Positions 46,237-57,603 of a DNA stretch of 64,000 nt are shown here, in pieces. The translations under genes were made by a program, and so were the position numbers. Position 1 is the stretch's first letter. Each line of letters begins with the position of its first letter. Location of the stretch: positions 124,001 to 188,000 of the forward strand of contig JAHQIY010000002.1 in assembly GCA_019054805.1 (NCBI GenBank). Reading direction: 5' to 3'. This DNA is from Brachionus manjavacas. Taxonomy: Eukaryota > Rotifera > Eurotatoria > Ploima > Brachionidae. The notes under the pieces were generated by a model. It saw only the letters and a list, made by a program, of their open reading frames with translations. It had not been told where the DNA came from and did not search any database.

Positions 46237-47319
46237 TTAAACTTTTATGCTTTTTAATTGCCTATTTTCTTTATTCAAAATTCCAATTTTCAGTTTCAAA
46301 TCGCAGTTTTCTGTGAGCAACTTGTCTATTCCTTGTGACTCAACTTCATCTTGTTCTCTTTGAATTTTATTTCCATTATGACTTTTAGCCAAAATAGACT
46401 TGATGTCGTCATATTCAGCATTCTTTTGCTCCAGTGCGATCCTCAATCTTCTAAGTTCTCTTTTTTTCTCTTCTATCTCTTCTTCCATCTGCCTATTTTC
46501 ATCCAACAAACATTTTATGTCTTTTTTTAAGCTATCTAATTTTTGAAAAACTCGTTTTTCAACCGTAATTACAATCGCTAAAAAATAATTATTTAATTAT
46601 TTAAAAATAAATAAATCTTTTCTTACCATTCACAATTCTAATTATTCTCCAAAATCTAAAAATAAACTTTTATTCTAAATAGATGCCAAATGGTCTAATA
46701 TTTGCCTGAAAGTGATCACTGCAGCCTCAATTTCTTTCACACTCTCTTTTTCTACGATTGATACAACTTCGAGACAGAAGCTGATCAAAACGATAATAGA
46801 GTCGAAAATTTCCAGTTTACTTTTGAAGAACAACTTAGGAATGAGCACTAAATGTAAAAAAATGGACAACAAAAAAAAAGACAAAATAAAAAGGCTTAAT
46901 ATTTCCACTGCTTTTTCCGCTTTATTAAAATTTTTTGCCCTATTTTCTTTGAACAAGATGTCCAAAACTATTTGCATTATGACACAAACGCAGTCCATTA
47001 CCACAAAGCCAATCAATAAGGCATGATACTTGTTTGATTGTATTACAAGACGAGCTTTTTCCAAAAAATGCATCTTGGAATTAAGACCAATGCTAGACCA
47101 CATCATGTCGTGAACGGTGCTCAAAATCTCCTTGTTTGTGAACTCGTTCTCATCATGAGGAAATGTTTCGATGAAGTTTTGAATTGATAGCCGAGATACG
47201 GTTGAATTGCGGGCCGCCATTCTTTGCATTGGAATTTGCAAGTGTCCTTGTGACTCTTTTCCATTTTTTTCATCAATTGCCCGATTTAGAAGATTTTCTC
47301 TGGCTTTTTGGTCATCCAT
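46237..47319 (-). CDS. HVCN1: Hv1-type proton channel paralogue, altered S2 (gene C)
   Basis: Exons 46706-47319, 46627-46655 (29 nt) and 46237-46577 join in phase to 327 aa. D109 in S1, D173 and E184 in S3, and R205, R208, R211 and N214 in FRFWRIIRIVN are present. The S2 charge pair is lost: human E153 and K157 correspond to S152 and H156 (LLSIFLH). E119 of human S1 is Q. The first intron has a GC donor (TTTCAG followed by GCAAAT) at the position where genes D and E have GT. The C-terminal coiled coil is about 100 residues long (ENRQMEEEIEEKKRELRRLR), twice the usual length. It may have different gating or assemble with the other paralogues. It is upstream of and close to gene B. Confidence 0.9.
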
Positions 47320-50029
47320 TTTAACAGTATAGAAAAATTCGGTTCAAAAGTCTGTCTACATTCGAATAATGTCTTTTATGCTTAGAAATTTTCTAAAAAA
47401 ACTCTAATTAATGCTGCTTTGAAAAGTCAAGATGGTATAGCCTGGCCAAAACACCAACTAAGCTGTTTAAAAAAAATTTATTCTAAAATTAAATCAAGAA
47501 ATAGCTCTTTAAGAATATAAAAATAAAAAAAAAAACAATTGAAATAGTTAAAATTATTGTTGAAGGAAAATGCTTAACATTTTTAGATAAAAGATTAAAA
47601 TTTTTTTCTTCATTTTTTTAATTATCACATTAAATTGATTTTAAATAAATTTTTAAATGATAATAATAATAGGCTACGGCAAGCAAGCTTGCGGAGGGGG
47701 TCTTCTAGGAGATCGCCTATGGCAGCACACTACGCAATAAAAGGAAAATTTCCGAAATAAAAGAAACTGATAAGATTTTATAATCTAATAGACTTATCAG
47801 TTTAAATAAAAAGTCAAAAATTAGAAGAAACTAAAAGGGGTATATAATAAAGAAATTAAGAAGAAATATAAATAAAATTATCATGTGGTAGAAACTTGGT
47901 GGCCAGCTTTAAAAGCATCGTGGCGATTCTTGAATTGATTGACTGTGATTATTATTGAAATGATTATTATTTGTGTGTGGAAGATTTGTTTTCAACTCAT
48001 TTTTTTTCGTACCACTTAAAAATTTAATAAAAAAGTGGCTCAAACATTTCAGATGTAGAATGAGAAAAATTTCATCTAGAAATACTAGGAAATAAATCAC
48101 AAATTTAAATAATTTGAAAAAAACGCATTAATTTTTTAAAAGACAAAATGTCAATAATTAATTCGAATATATTTTTAAATATAATTATTTGAGTGATGGA
48201 TGTTTTATGATGAATCTAGGTTTAACTGAAAGCTTCCTTATAAAAGTAAAAAAGAGTCAAGTATTTGTAAAATTAGATACTCAAATAGCTAATTTCGATT
48301 AGAAAAATAAAATTGCTAATAATTACCAATTAAACAAGATAAAAGATTGTGGTTTTAAATAATTAAAAAAATCAGTAAACATCTAAAATTGTAAATTTTT
48401 TAAAAATTGGTAAAAAAATTTTCAGATTTACAATTTTACAAAACGTTTGACTTAAATTTTTTTTCTATGCCTTTAATGGTAAAAAATTTATATTTTTTGA
48501 ATACAAAAAAACAAATTTTTTAAATAAGCTATATAATTTTAAAATTTCAAAATTTTAAATTATTTTATTTATATTTCATTTTAATTCTTTGATTAAAAAT
48601 GTTAAAAGTAACATTTAAAATATTTTAATGAAATATCAAATACTTTTTAGGGATAATTTAAAAAACGTCCTTAATTAAAATAAAAAAATAATTTTTTATC
48701 TGATTCTGACTAAGTAATGCAATTTTGGCAAAATTGATTTCCTATTTTTCTTTATTTAAAAAATATTCTAAATGCACATAGTGTTCTTAAATTTAAAAAA
48801 ATTACCAATTTAAATTGCCTTAAATAAGCATTCATATTATTCGTTATAATAAGCCTTAATGAAGTTTTTTTTTAGTACAAAAATATGAGGATTTTCTGTA
48901 TTAACAATCAGTTTCAAAATGAAACAAATTAAAAAAATTTCAAAATATATTTGTAGAAAAAAATTCAGTCATTAATTAATAATATTTCCAAAGAGACAGT
49001 TTTGTCAATTAATTCTTAGATTATATTTATTAGATTTTTAGTCATTTTAGATGATTATACAAATAGATTTAGAAACTAAATATTTTATTTAGACAATTTA
49101 AGCAAAGTAAATTAATTATAAAATGATCTTCTATTATTTCTGAAAATCGATATTCACTCAATGATAAAAAATTCAATTTTCCCTAGATGTAAGAAACAAT
49201 ATTCTAAGATACCTTGCAATAAATTCTAAACTTGACATTTTCTTTAAGAAAAATTTGATTGCCTTAATTAAAAATTTAAAAAAAATATTTTTTGAGTGTT
49301 TTTTTTTACTCTTAAAAGAACGATAATCCAAAGTTATTAAAAAAATCAACTTAACTAGTAAAAAAAACAACTTTTCCCATTCTAATAATGTAATTAATAT
49401 CTAATCTTTATTGACTCCAAAAGTACAGAATTCAACTATTAGTCTGATAACAAAATTTATTATACCGATTCTCTGACTGAGATTTTCCAATAATTTGAAA
49501 AAGTAGTGAGCCTTAAGAAATTATTTGAAAAGAAAAATGTTTTTAATCAATATTTAATCGACCAAAAATAAACCCAGATTGACTGATTAATTATTTAAAT
49601 AACCAAAAAATTAATTTTTTTTTAAATTTGAAATGCGTTTTTATAAACCAAATTACCCACTGACTAATGACAACATAATTAAACGAATTCGACGAAAAAA
49701 TAGCTAAACATCAACAAACAAATCACAAATTTTTTTCATTTTGTTAATTGAAGCTCAAAATATAATGTTCAGATAATATTTTTAATTAAAACTTGAGAAA
49801 ATGGATTCTTTGCTTTATTTAACTAATTCAAATATTACAGTGTAATATTAGACTCAAAATAATTGTCTAATCATAAAATTTTGAATTGATTATTTTAATA
49901 AAATGCAACAAAATAAAATAAAAAATCAATTTTATTATCACAATTTATACAAGAATACTTAAAAATTTAGAAAATAGAAAGCTTTTGGAAAAATAAAAAT
50001 TATTTGCTGTTTACACAATTGATACAACT
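47320..50029. other. Between Hv1 genes C and D; one GC-rich island
   Basis: No exon is seen. At about 47674-47745 a GC-rich patch (GGCTACGGCAAGCAAGCTTG, GAGATCGCCTATGGCAGC) stands out. It resembles the conserved end of a retroelement but has no second copy in the window. The rest is AT-rich. Confidence 0.45.
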
Positions 50030-53000
50030 TCAGGAAACAGAATCAAAGTTTTTCTGAGTGTTAGTCATATGTTTTTCTAGAAGTAACTTATTTTGTTCTA
50101 ACTCTTCTCGTAGCTCTTTATTCTCTTTTGCTAAAAATTCAATTCTTTTTGTCAGAGTTACAATTTTTTTGGCAGATTTTTTTTCCAAAGTCACCAGTAT
50201 TCCACTCAGTATTCTAGCAACTCTCCACAATCTAAAAAATATAAATTAATTATCATTTACTAAAAAAAAATTATTAGAAAAAGGCACAATTGACTCAAAA
50301 TTTTATGAAAATAATTGAATTAGCCCATTCGTGAGCCTTTTTCAAATAAAAATGCTTCATCATTAGTTTTCATTTTAGGATTAAAAATTATTTAAGAGAA
50401 AATAAAATTTTCAAATATCCCAAAAATAAGATCATTCTCAGACAAAAGGATTTAGACTTGACAGTTTTCTTTAATGAATCTGAAACATGGTATTTTTTTC
50501 TACCTGAAAAACTTTCTTGCGCTTGAGGTCTTGATAAAACTAAAAAGATTTTCCTAGATTTAATCTTTTCTAGAAAGTTAAGACCTTGAAAATTAGAAAA
50601 ATTCCCTCATGAAGATATATGCGACTAAATTTTATTAATTTAATCTTCTAAGATTAAGCATTTAAAAGGTCTATTCTATTGTAACCTATTTGATCTTTGG
50701 AATATACCGTTTTTTAAATCAAATTTCCGTCAAAACATATATAAAATTACAAATTATACAAAATAGAATTTTATTGGAAAAAAGATGAATCTAAATGAAT
50801 AAAAAGAACATTAACTTGTTAAAATTTTTGAAAATCTTGAATTGTTGAAGAAAAGCTCAGATGTATAGGAGTTTGAAAAAATTAAAAAAATATCAATATT
50901 AACACCAGACAACTTGAAGTTCATGATCATGACCAGATGATCAACTTAATAGATTAGAATCTTAATAAAAATGATGAAATGAGCTTTTTTAAATTTTTTT
51001 TAATTAAACAAAAAAGTTAATTGTTTTGGTTAAAAAAAAACAAATCTTTTTTTTCTGGAAGATCTTTAATTAATTCTTTTTAAATATTTATTTGAAAATT
51101 TTAAACACAAATTTAAAATCCACATTAAGCTTTTCAAATTATGGCTTTAAATAGTATTTTAATATAAATAAAAATATATTACAGAGAAACATAGTTTAAT
51201 TTTGTATCGCAACATTTGAAAATATTGATTAAAATTTAGTTTTACTTCATAAAAAAGGCCATCATTTAATGGAGTGACAAAAAAATTAAATTTTCCTGAC
51301 AAAAAAGACTAAATATAATGAAAAAAATACTACATTTGACGACAAATAAATTAATTTACTGATAAAATAATTATCTGAGTGACAAAAATATTTTTTGATT
51401 GACTAACTAATTATTTTTACAACAAACTAATGATTTTGAGGTGACAATAAAAATCAAAATATTGAACTCTGAATAACTTTGAAAAGATGTTTATGCTATT
51501 GAACAAGATGAGGAGCTTCCACCTTTTGTAGATGAACTTAATGAAAACTGTTCAGAATATATTGACATTGAACCAAATGATATTAGTTATGAAGTGGTTT
51601 ATAATAAATTACAAGACCTAAATCAAAATAAATCATGTGGTGTAGACAAGCTTCATCCGCTATTGCTAAAAAACTGTGCAGAAGCCTTTACTGTTCCTTT
51701 AACTTTAATTTTCAGAAAATCGTTATCTAATTGTCAGCTTCCAAAACAATTCAGATCAGCAAGTATTACTCCGTTGTTTAAAGGTGATAAATCAACGGCC
51801 AGCAATTATCGTCCTGTGTCTTTAACTTCAATTCCGTGGAAAATTATGGAAAGCATTATAAGAACCAAAATGGAAGACTATCTTTATAAGAATAATATTA
51901 TATTTAAAGAACAGCATGGATTTTTCAAGAAAAAGTCATTTACATCTAATCTTCTGGAAACTCTAGATTTCATCTCAATGAGTCTAGACAAAAGTATTCC
52001 TGTTGATGTAATTCTGCTAGATTTTGCGAAAGCATTTGATACTGTTCCCCACAGACGACTAATAGCTAAATTGAAAGCGTATGGCTTTGATGGTCTGACA
52101 CTAAAATGGATTGAAGCTTTCTTGAAAAATAGAAGACAACGAGTTGTTCAAGGTGAAATTTTGTCGGATTGGGTTGAGATTTTTAGCGGTGTACCACAAG
52201 GGTCAGTAATTGGTCCACTATTGTTCGTTTTGTATTAAAAGATCTATTAAAAGGAATAGAGGATGTTGTTAAAATGTATGCAGATGATACAAAAATATTC
52301 TCGCAAACGGTATCAGAAATAAGTTATGCATTACGGTCATAAAAACAAAGAATTCGCTTATTTTATTAATGGTAAACAGTTATCAACGTCAGATACCGAA
52401 AGAGATCTTGTAGTTATCTTCAATAAAAATCTTAAATGGAAAAATCAAGTGATAGAGGCTACAAACAAAGCAAATCAAATGTTGGGTTGCATCAGGAAAT
52501 CATTCGCTCTTTTTGATTGTAAGTTATTTAGATCATTTTATTTAACTTTTGTTCGTCCTTTTTTGGAATTTGCTGTGCCTGTATAGTTTCCATTTCTTAA
52601 GTCGAACTTTGAGAATTTTGAGAGGATTCAACGCATTGCTACGAAGTTTGTTTCTTCAATTAAAAAGCAAACCGTATGAAAGCAGATTAAGGGCTTTGAA
52701 CATTCCAAATCTGGTGGAAAAAAGAAAAAGAGGTGATCTAATTCAATTATACAAGTTCATGCATGGAATAGAATTGATTGAAAAAAGCAACAATTTTTTT
52801 GTCACCAAAATCCAAGGAAGAGGTCACTGCTTCAAATATCACAAGGAAATTTCGAGGCTCTAACATAGAGATAACTTTTTCTTCAACAGAACCGCTAACA
52901 TATGGAACTCACTGCCAAATCAATTAGTTGAAGCCCCCAATGCTAACAGCTTTAAAGCAGGCATTGATTGCTGGATAAGCAGCAATCAATCCCTTGCAAT

Positions 53001-56000
53001 GAAAATTTTTATTACTTATTATTTAGTAAAATTTTGAAGTTTATGATCAATTTTTTATTTTTTACAAAAAAAATGCAGAGGATTTTTTTTTCGATTTAAT
53101 ATACTTTTTCAAATCTATAGGAAATCTCTGCCAAAGTCTGCAAAATATTACTCACTTAAAATTTTATTATTTAGATGGTGTGCACTCTGCTATGTGCATT
53201 GTGATATTGTAGAGTCTCCCTTTTTATTTAAGATAAATCCAAAAATGTACCTCTGCACTTATTATTGTAAATAGTCACAATTAATTTAATAATTAAAACT
53301 TAATTTTGATTATTTTGAGCATCAAAAATTGATCATTAATTTCAAAATGCCTAAAATTGTTAGGTTCAAGAAAATTTATTTTAATGATTTTGCAAATTTT
53401 AGGCGAGTGATTCTATTTAGATATTTTTTTGAAAACAATGCCTAATCAAGTTCTTTATCAGCTTGTTTTGCTTTTAATTCACTTTTTTAGTTTTTTTTCC
53501 TCATTAAAATATCTTAGTTCGTTCCTCAAATTATAGAAAAATATTTTTTAATAAAATTCTATTCTGTTAAATTTTGAATTTTTTTGTTCTTTTTGACAAA
53601 AATTGTTTCATTTTTAGCGTAAAATTCAGCATCCTGATGATCGATTCATAATAATTTCAATTCGAAGAGTTTACCTTAAGATATTAAAATTAATCTCTGC
53701 GAACTTAAATAATTTTAATGTAACAAAAAATATTTTCTCAATTTTTAAAAAATAAAATCGATTTTTAAATTTAAATTTTTAAACTCATTTTTTGTAAAGT
53801 TTATTTTGAGGAAACAAAAAAAGCTGATAAGAAACATCGGTCTTTTCATTTTATTAATTTAGAATTTAATATTTGAATCTTATTTTCAAATTTTATTTTT
53901 TAATGTTAGATATTTTTGAAGTACAAAATTTCAAAATTATTTTTATGTATGTTTTGTTTTGCAAAAATATTTTTAAATAAATTTTTTCAAACCTTCAATT
54001 TCCCAAAGAACGTTTTCCCACTTTATTTCATACTCAATGAACATTTTCTCCGCCTAACTTTTTTCTAATTTTTAAGGCTGATAAGAAATAAAAAAATTCT
54101 TCTTATTATAATGGTTTATTGATTAATGATTAATTGAATTTGTTGAAAAAATATTCAGAAATAAAAAAAATTTAATTTAATTTTTTTATGGATCATTTTA
54201 AATAAAAAAAATAAACTATTTAAAAGAAAAGTGATATTTTACAACATAGTCAATTTTGCGATTTTTAAACATGACCAAGCATTTTCACATTCTGCAAGAT
54301 CAAAAAAAAAAATAAAAATAAAAAAAAATAATTGATTATTTTAGTTAAATATAAATAAATTTTTTTAAAAATTTAAATTACTTTTTTTAAAAAATTTTTT
54401 ACAACAAAAAAACAAAAATTTACTTTTAAAAGTTGAAATTTTTTTGTTTTATACACAGATTAATTTACTTAATTTTCGAATTTATTTATATCTTACTTAG
54501 TAAAAGTCGAGACAATTGAACAATTGTCAAAATGGAATTTGTAGTTATTTATTAGTTTTTTGTTTAAGAATTATGACTTTTGGATAGAAAAATTTTTCAT
54601 TCTGCAAAAATTATAGTAAATTCATGAATTTTGGTCCAAATTATTTTGCTTTCTAACTTTCATGCCTTTTTCTATTTTCGAACTAATGTTCCTTTTTTAT
54701 TTTTAGGTAATAATTTTTTCATTTTTAAAAAAAAACACAAAACACAAAAAATTTTATTTTTTTTTTGTCTCTTCTTTATTTTTTTTACTTCTCCATAAAG
54801 GAGGTTAATTCAATTCAATAAATAAATAAATAGTAAACTAAGTTTGGATAAAAAATACATATTGGTATTTTAAACTACAGTCTTAAAACCTTGGTGGTTT
54901 TAATTGATCATATCTTTAGAACATATTAATTAATTCACAATTCTGAATGGAGACTTTTCATAGTATTTTAAACTTTTTAAATATTTAAGATGTTTTTTAA
55001 ATTGATAAAATTAAAAATTTTTTTTTTTTATAAAGAGTTAAGTTAAAATGTTTAAAGAGGTAAAAAAATTTAAACCAAAAATGATACAAACTGTAATCAA
55101 TTGACCGACCTTTTTTTTCATTAGAAAAGAAACATACCAAAAAATTTTATTTTAAAAATATTATTTTTATAATAAAGTTTCTTAGTTGACATATCTTAAA
55201 GGGTGAGTTTAAATTGCTACAATTTATATTATTAATTTGATTAAAACTTCAAATTAATAATTATTTCGAATTTTACCCCTTAAGTAAAAATCAATCTTTT
55301 AACTAAAATATTATGCTTTTGATCTTATTTTTACTGAGAATAATTCCTGATAGGAAATCCTTGGTTTTTTAACTATCAGAAAGCTTTTGATTTTTGGATC
55401 CTGAAGAAGAAAATCGATTAAAAGGCTTAATCTTTTAAAATTTGCAACTACTGGAACAATTTAAAGCTTAATCTCATCTTACTTTATTTAATCAAAAAAC
55501 ACCACACAAATAAATTTTGTTTATTTTATTTTAGTGAGATTTAGTTTACCTTTAATTAGTAAAAAAATAATAAATACTCATTGAATAGAGGGAATAGTAA
55601 ACTTGACGCAATATTATTATTATCAAGCTTCCTAAAAATCCTCTTATTAAGGGTCAATTTTCTAATATATTAGGATACATTAGAAATAAAGATCCTAATA
55701 TTAGATATTGACTCCTAATATTTGAATGATATCAAAAATTGAGAAAAAAGGGTAAAATTAAACGGGTGCCCAAAAATGGTTGTCCAAAATTTCGATCAAA
55801 AACTTACGTTTTTAAAAATATTTGAAAGTTATAAAATTCTTCATTATTTTAGATAGCTTTTGATAAAGTTTATATATTCACTTGAAATTCTGTATACTTA
55901 TCAAATAAAATATAATCTTTTGATTTAGTGGCATTTTAAATTTAAAAATTTTTCAATTAAAATTAAAAGCTATTTTGGATTAGCTTTTTTTAAAGAAAAA

Positions 56001-57603
56001 TATTGAAGAATTTAAATTATCTATAAAAAATAAGTATTTAAGTAAGTATTCAAAGCTAAATACACAATATTTGTTAGTTGTACAAGGTTAGTTTAAGTCC
56101 ATTTAGATTCCTAATTTTCTGTAAATCCCTTTGTTAGTTATTAACTGTTTTTTGAATTTTATTCCAATAAAATTCGCTTAGCACCATCTTTACTTCTTCA
56201 ATTAATTCCAAAATGTCTCCAAGCATGTTGAATATATTCAATGATTGAGAAATTCAACAAAAAACCTATAGCTTATTAAAATCAGGATAAAATTCTCTAC
56301 AAAATGATATACAGTACATCCTAAAACTAACTTCATCGATTTCTTTCCTTTCCTCTTCCTTTCCTCTTCCTTTCCTCTTCCTTTCCTCTTCCTTTCCTCT
56401 TCCTTTCCTCTTCCTTTCCTCTTCCTTTCCTCTTCCTTTCCTCTTCCTTTCCTCTTCCTTTCCTCTTCCTTTCCTCTTCCTTTCCTCTTCCTTTCCTCTT
56501 CCTTTCCTCTTCCTTTCCTCTTCCTTCTTTTTCCTTCTTTTTCCTTCTTTTTTCTTAGAGTAAAGAAGAGTAAAGAAGAGGAAAGGAAGAAGAAAGGAAG
56601 AGGAAGAGGAAGAAGAGAGGAAGAAGAGAGGAAGAGGAAAGGAAAGAAATCGATAAAGTTAGTTTTAGGATGTAAAAGTTCGCATTTTCATTACCACTGA
56701 GTACGAGAAGGCTTTAGGGTACTGGTCATTCATAAGGCAAAAAAATATTCTTTAAAAGAGCTTATTATTTTTGAAAAATAAATAAAATTCACATTGTTAA
56801 ATTTCATCATCTTATCTATATGAACCGCAATTTTTTTCTTTTTAAAATTTCGGACAACCATTTTTGACCACTAGTTAAAACTTTTACCAAAAAAAAATTT
56901 TTTTTTTCTTTAAAATCTACATCCAGTTTTTTTAACAACTTTTTTTGAATATCCTCATTTTTATGAGTCAAAAGACCTATTAGATAAAATTAAAAAAGAA
57001 TTACCTGAATAATGTCAATAGACCAGTTACTGTGTGAAGAATTTGTTTATTTTTTAGCAATATAATATCGAGTATAAAGCTCACAAAAACAACAATTGCA
57101 TCGAGCATTGCCCAAATTGATTTAATCAAATGATAAGGTATAAATATAAGCTTAAGAACAATTTCGAGGACAAAAAATGTAAGGATGCCAATGCTGACAA
57201 AACGAAGCGTGTGTTCTATTGAGGATAAAATTGAAATATCCTTTGTATTCAATCCTTTTAAGACATGGAATAAGTCTAGTTCTGAAGAAGAACTTTTATT
57301 GTTGATGGTGACTGAATTCCAGTGTTCTCGGTTATAGCTTATGATAAATTCAAGCATTAACTCAACAGAAATGCACGTACAGTCCATTATGACAAGCAAA
57401 ATTACCAATATGTGAAGTTTGTTTGAGTTAAGTATTTTTCTGATGCCATCTTTGGTAAAAAAATGCTGTTTTAGATTCATGTATAAGCTAGAGATTTTGC
57501 GATTGGATTCAAGCTCGCTGGTGCAGTCAGTCGAAAAGTCGTCTTGATTCAGACATGATTCAAGTTCGTCACTCTGTCTGCTGGCGTTGCTTTCTTTGGT
57601 CAT
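50030..57603 (-). CDS. HVCN1: Voltage-gated proton channel, Hv1 type, near-canonical (gene D)
   Basis: Two exons, 57005-57603 and 50030-50231, join in phase (801 nt, 266 aa) across a 6.8-kb intron that splits the first S4 arginine codon. D74 (S1), E147 and K151 (S2), D168 and D179 (S3), and R200, R203 and R206 in FRLWRVARILSG (S4) match all the key human residues. Only N214 is replaced, by S209. The S1-S2 loop is long (about 45 residues, including NNKSSSSELD). The C-terminal coiled coil starts directly after S4 (TLTKRIEFLAKENKELREEL) without the intron used by A, B and C. This is the best candidate for the ancestral, conducting proton channel of the cluster. The large intron contains an antisense-oriented LINE, an inverted-repeat element and a foldback element. 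Confidence 0.93.
50909..51240. repeat. Partial copy of the TTGAAGTTCATGATCA element
   Basis: It starts ACAACTTGAAGTTCATGATC and keeps interior phrases (CAAATTATGGCTTTAAATAG, AAAATATTGATTAAAATTTA) of the element at 9759-10439. The far terminal repeat is missing. It is directly followed by the TGACAAA-rich repeat. Confidence 0.55.
51255..51478 (+). repeat. TGACAAA-rich interspersed repeat, copy 2
   Basis: It contains GGAGTGACAAAAAAATTAAA, GACGACAAATAAATTAATTT, GAGTGACAAAAATATTTTTT and GATTGACTAACTAATTATTT. These are in the same order as the inverse complement of 44968-45150. Confidence 0.55.
51480..53000 (+). mobile_element. CR1-like LINE, 5'-truncated, fairly young
   Basis: An open stretch (51540-52238) encodes fingers and palm of a reverse transcriptase: NKSCGVDKLHPLLLKN, STASNYRPVSLTSI, motif A LLDFAKAFDTVPHRRL, motif B GVPQGSVIGPLLFVLY. 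Motif C (VVKMYADDTKIF) follows after a one-frame shift near 52238. Later blocks are TERDLVVIFNKNLKWK, FVRPFLEF and KRKRGDLIQLYKFMHG. The 3' UTR ends near CAATCCCTTGCAATGAAAAT. A few shifts break it, but the decay is mild. It lies in the large intron of Hv1 gene D, opposite to the gene's direction. Confidence 0.85.
53001..56311. other. Hv1 gene D intron, no further gene seen
   Basis: Very AT-rich sequence with homopolymer runs. A fragment GAAGTTTATGATCAA at 53036 recalls the terminal repeat of the 9759-10439 family. I see no exon. Confidence 0.5.
56312..56674. mobile_element. Foldback element with polypyrimidine satellite core, copy 1
   Basis: The left end CAGTACATCCTAAAACTAAC plus TTCATCGATTTCTTTCC is mirrored at the right by GGAAAGAAATCGATAAAGTT and AGTTTTAGGATGTA. 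The core has about 16 head-to-tail copies of the 11-mer CCTTTCCTCTT, followed by a shorter complementary purine arm (GAAGAGGAAAGGAAG). A TA precedes CAGT, as in Tc1/mariner-type insertions. It lies in the large intron of Hv1 gene D. The last bases of the right end have mutated. Confidence 0.85.

Noticed and set aside
47674..47745. tRNA or other structural RNA gene in the GC-rich patch
   Set aside because: I could not fold a cloverleaf or find A- and B-box sequences, so I leave it as a repeat-like island.
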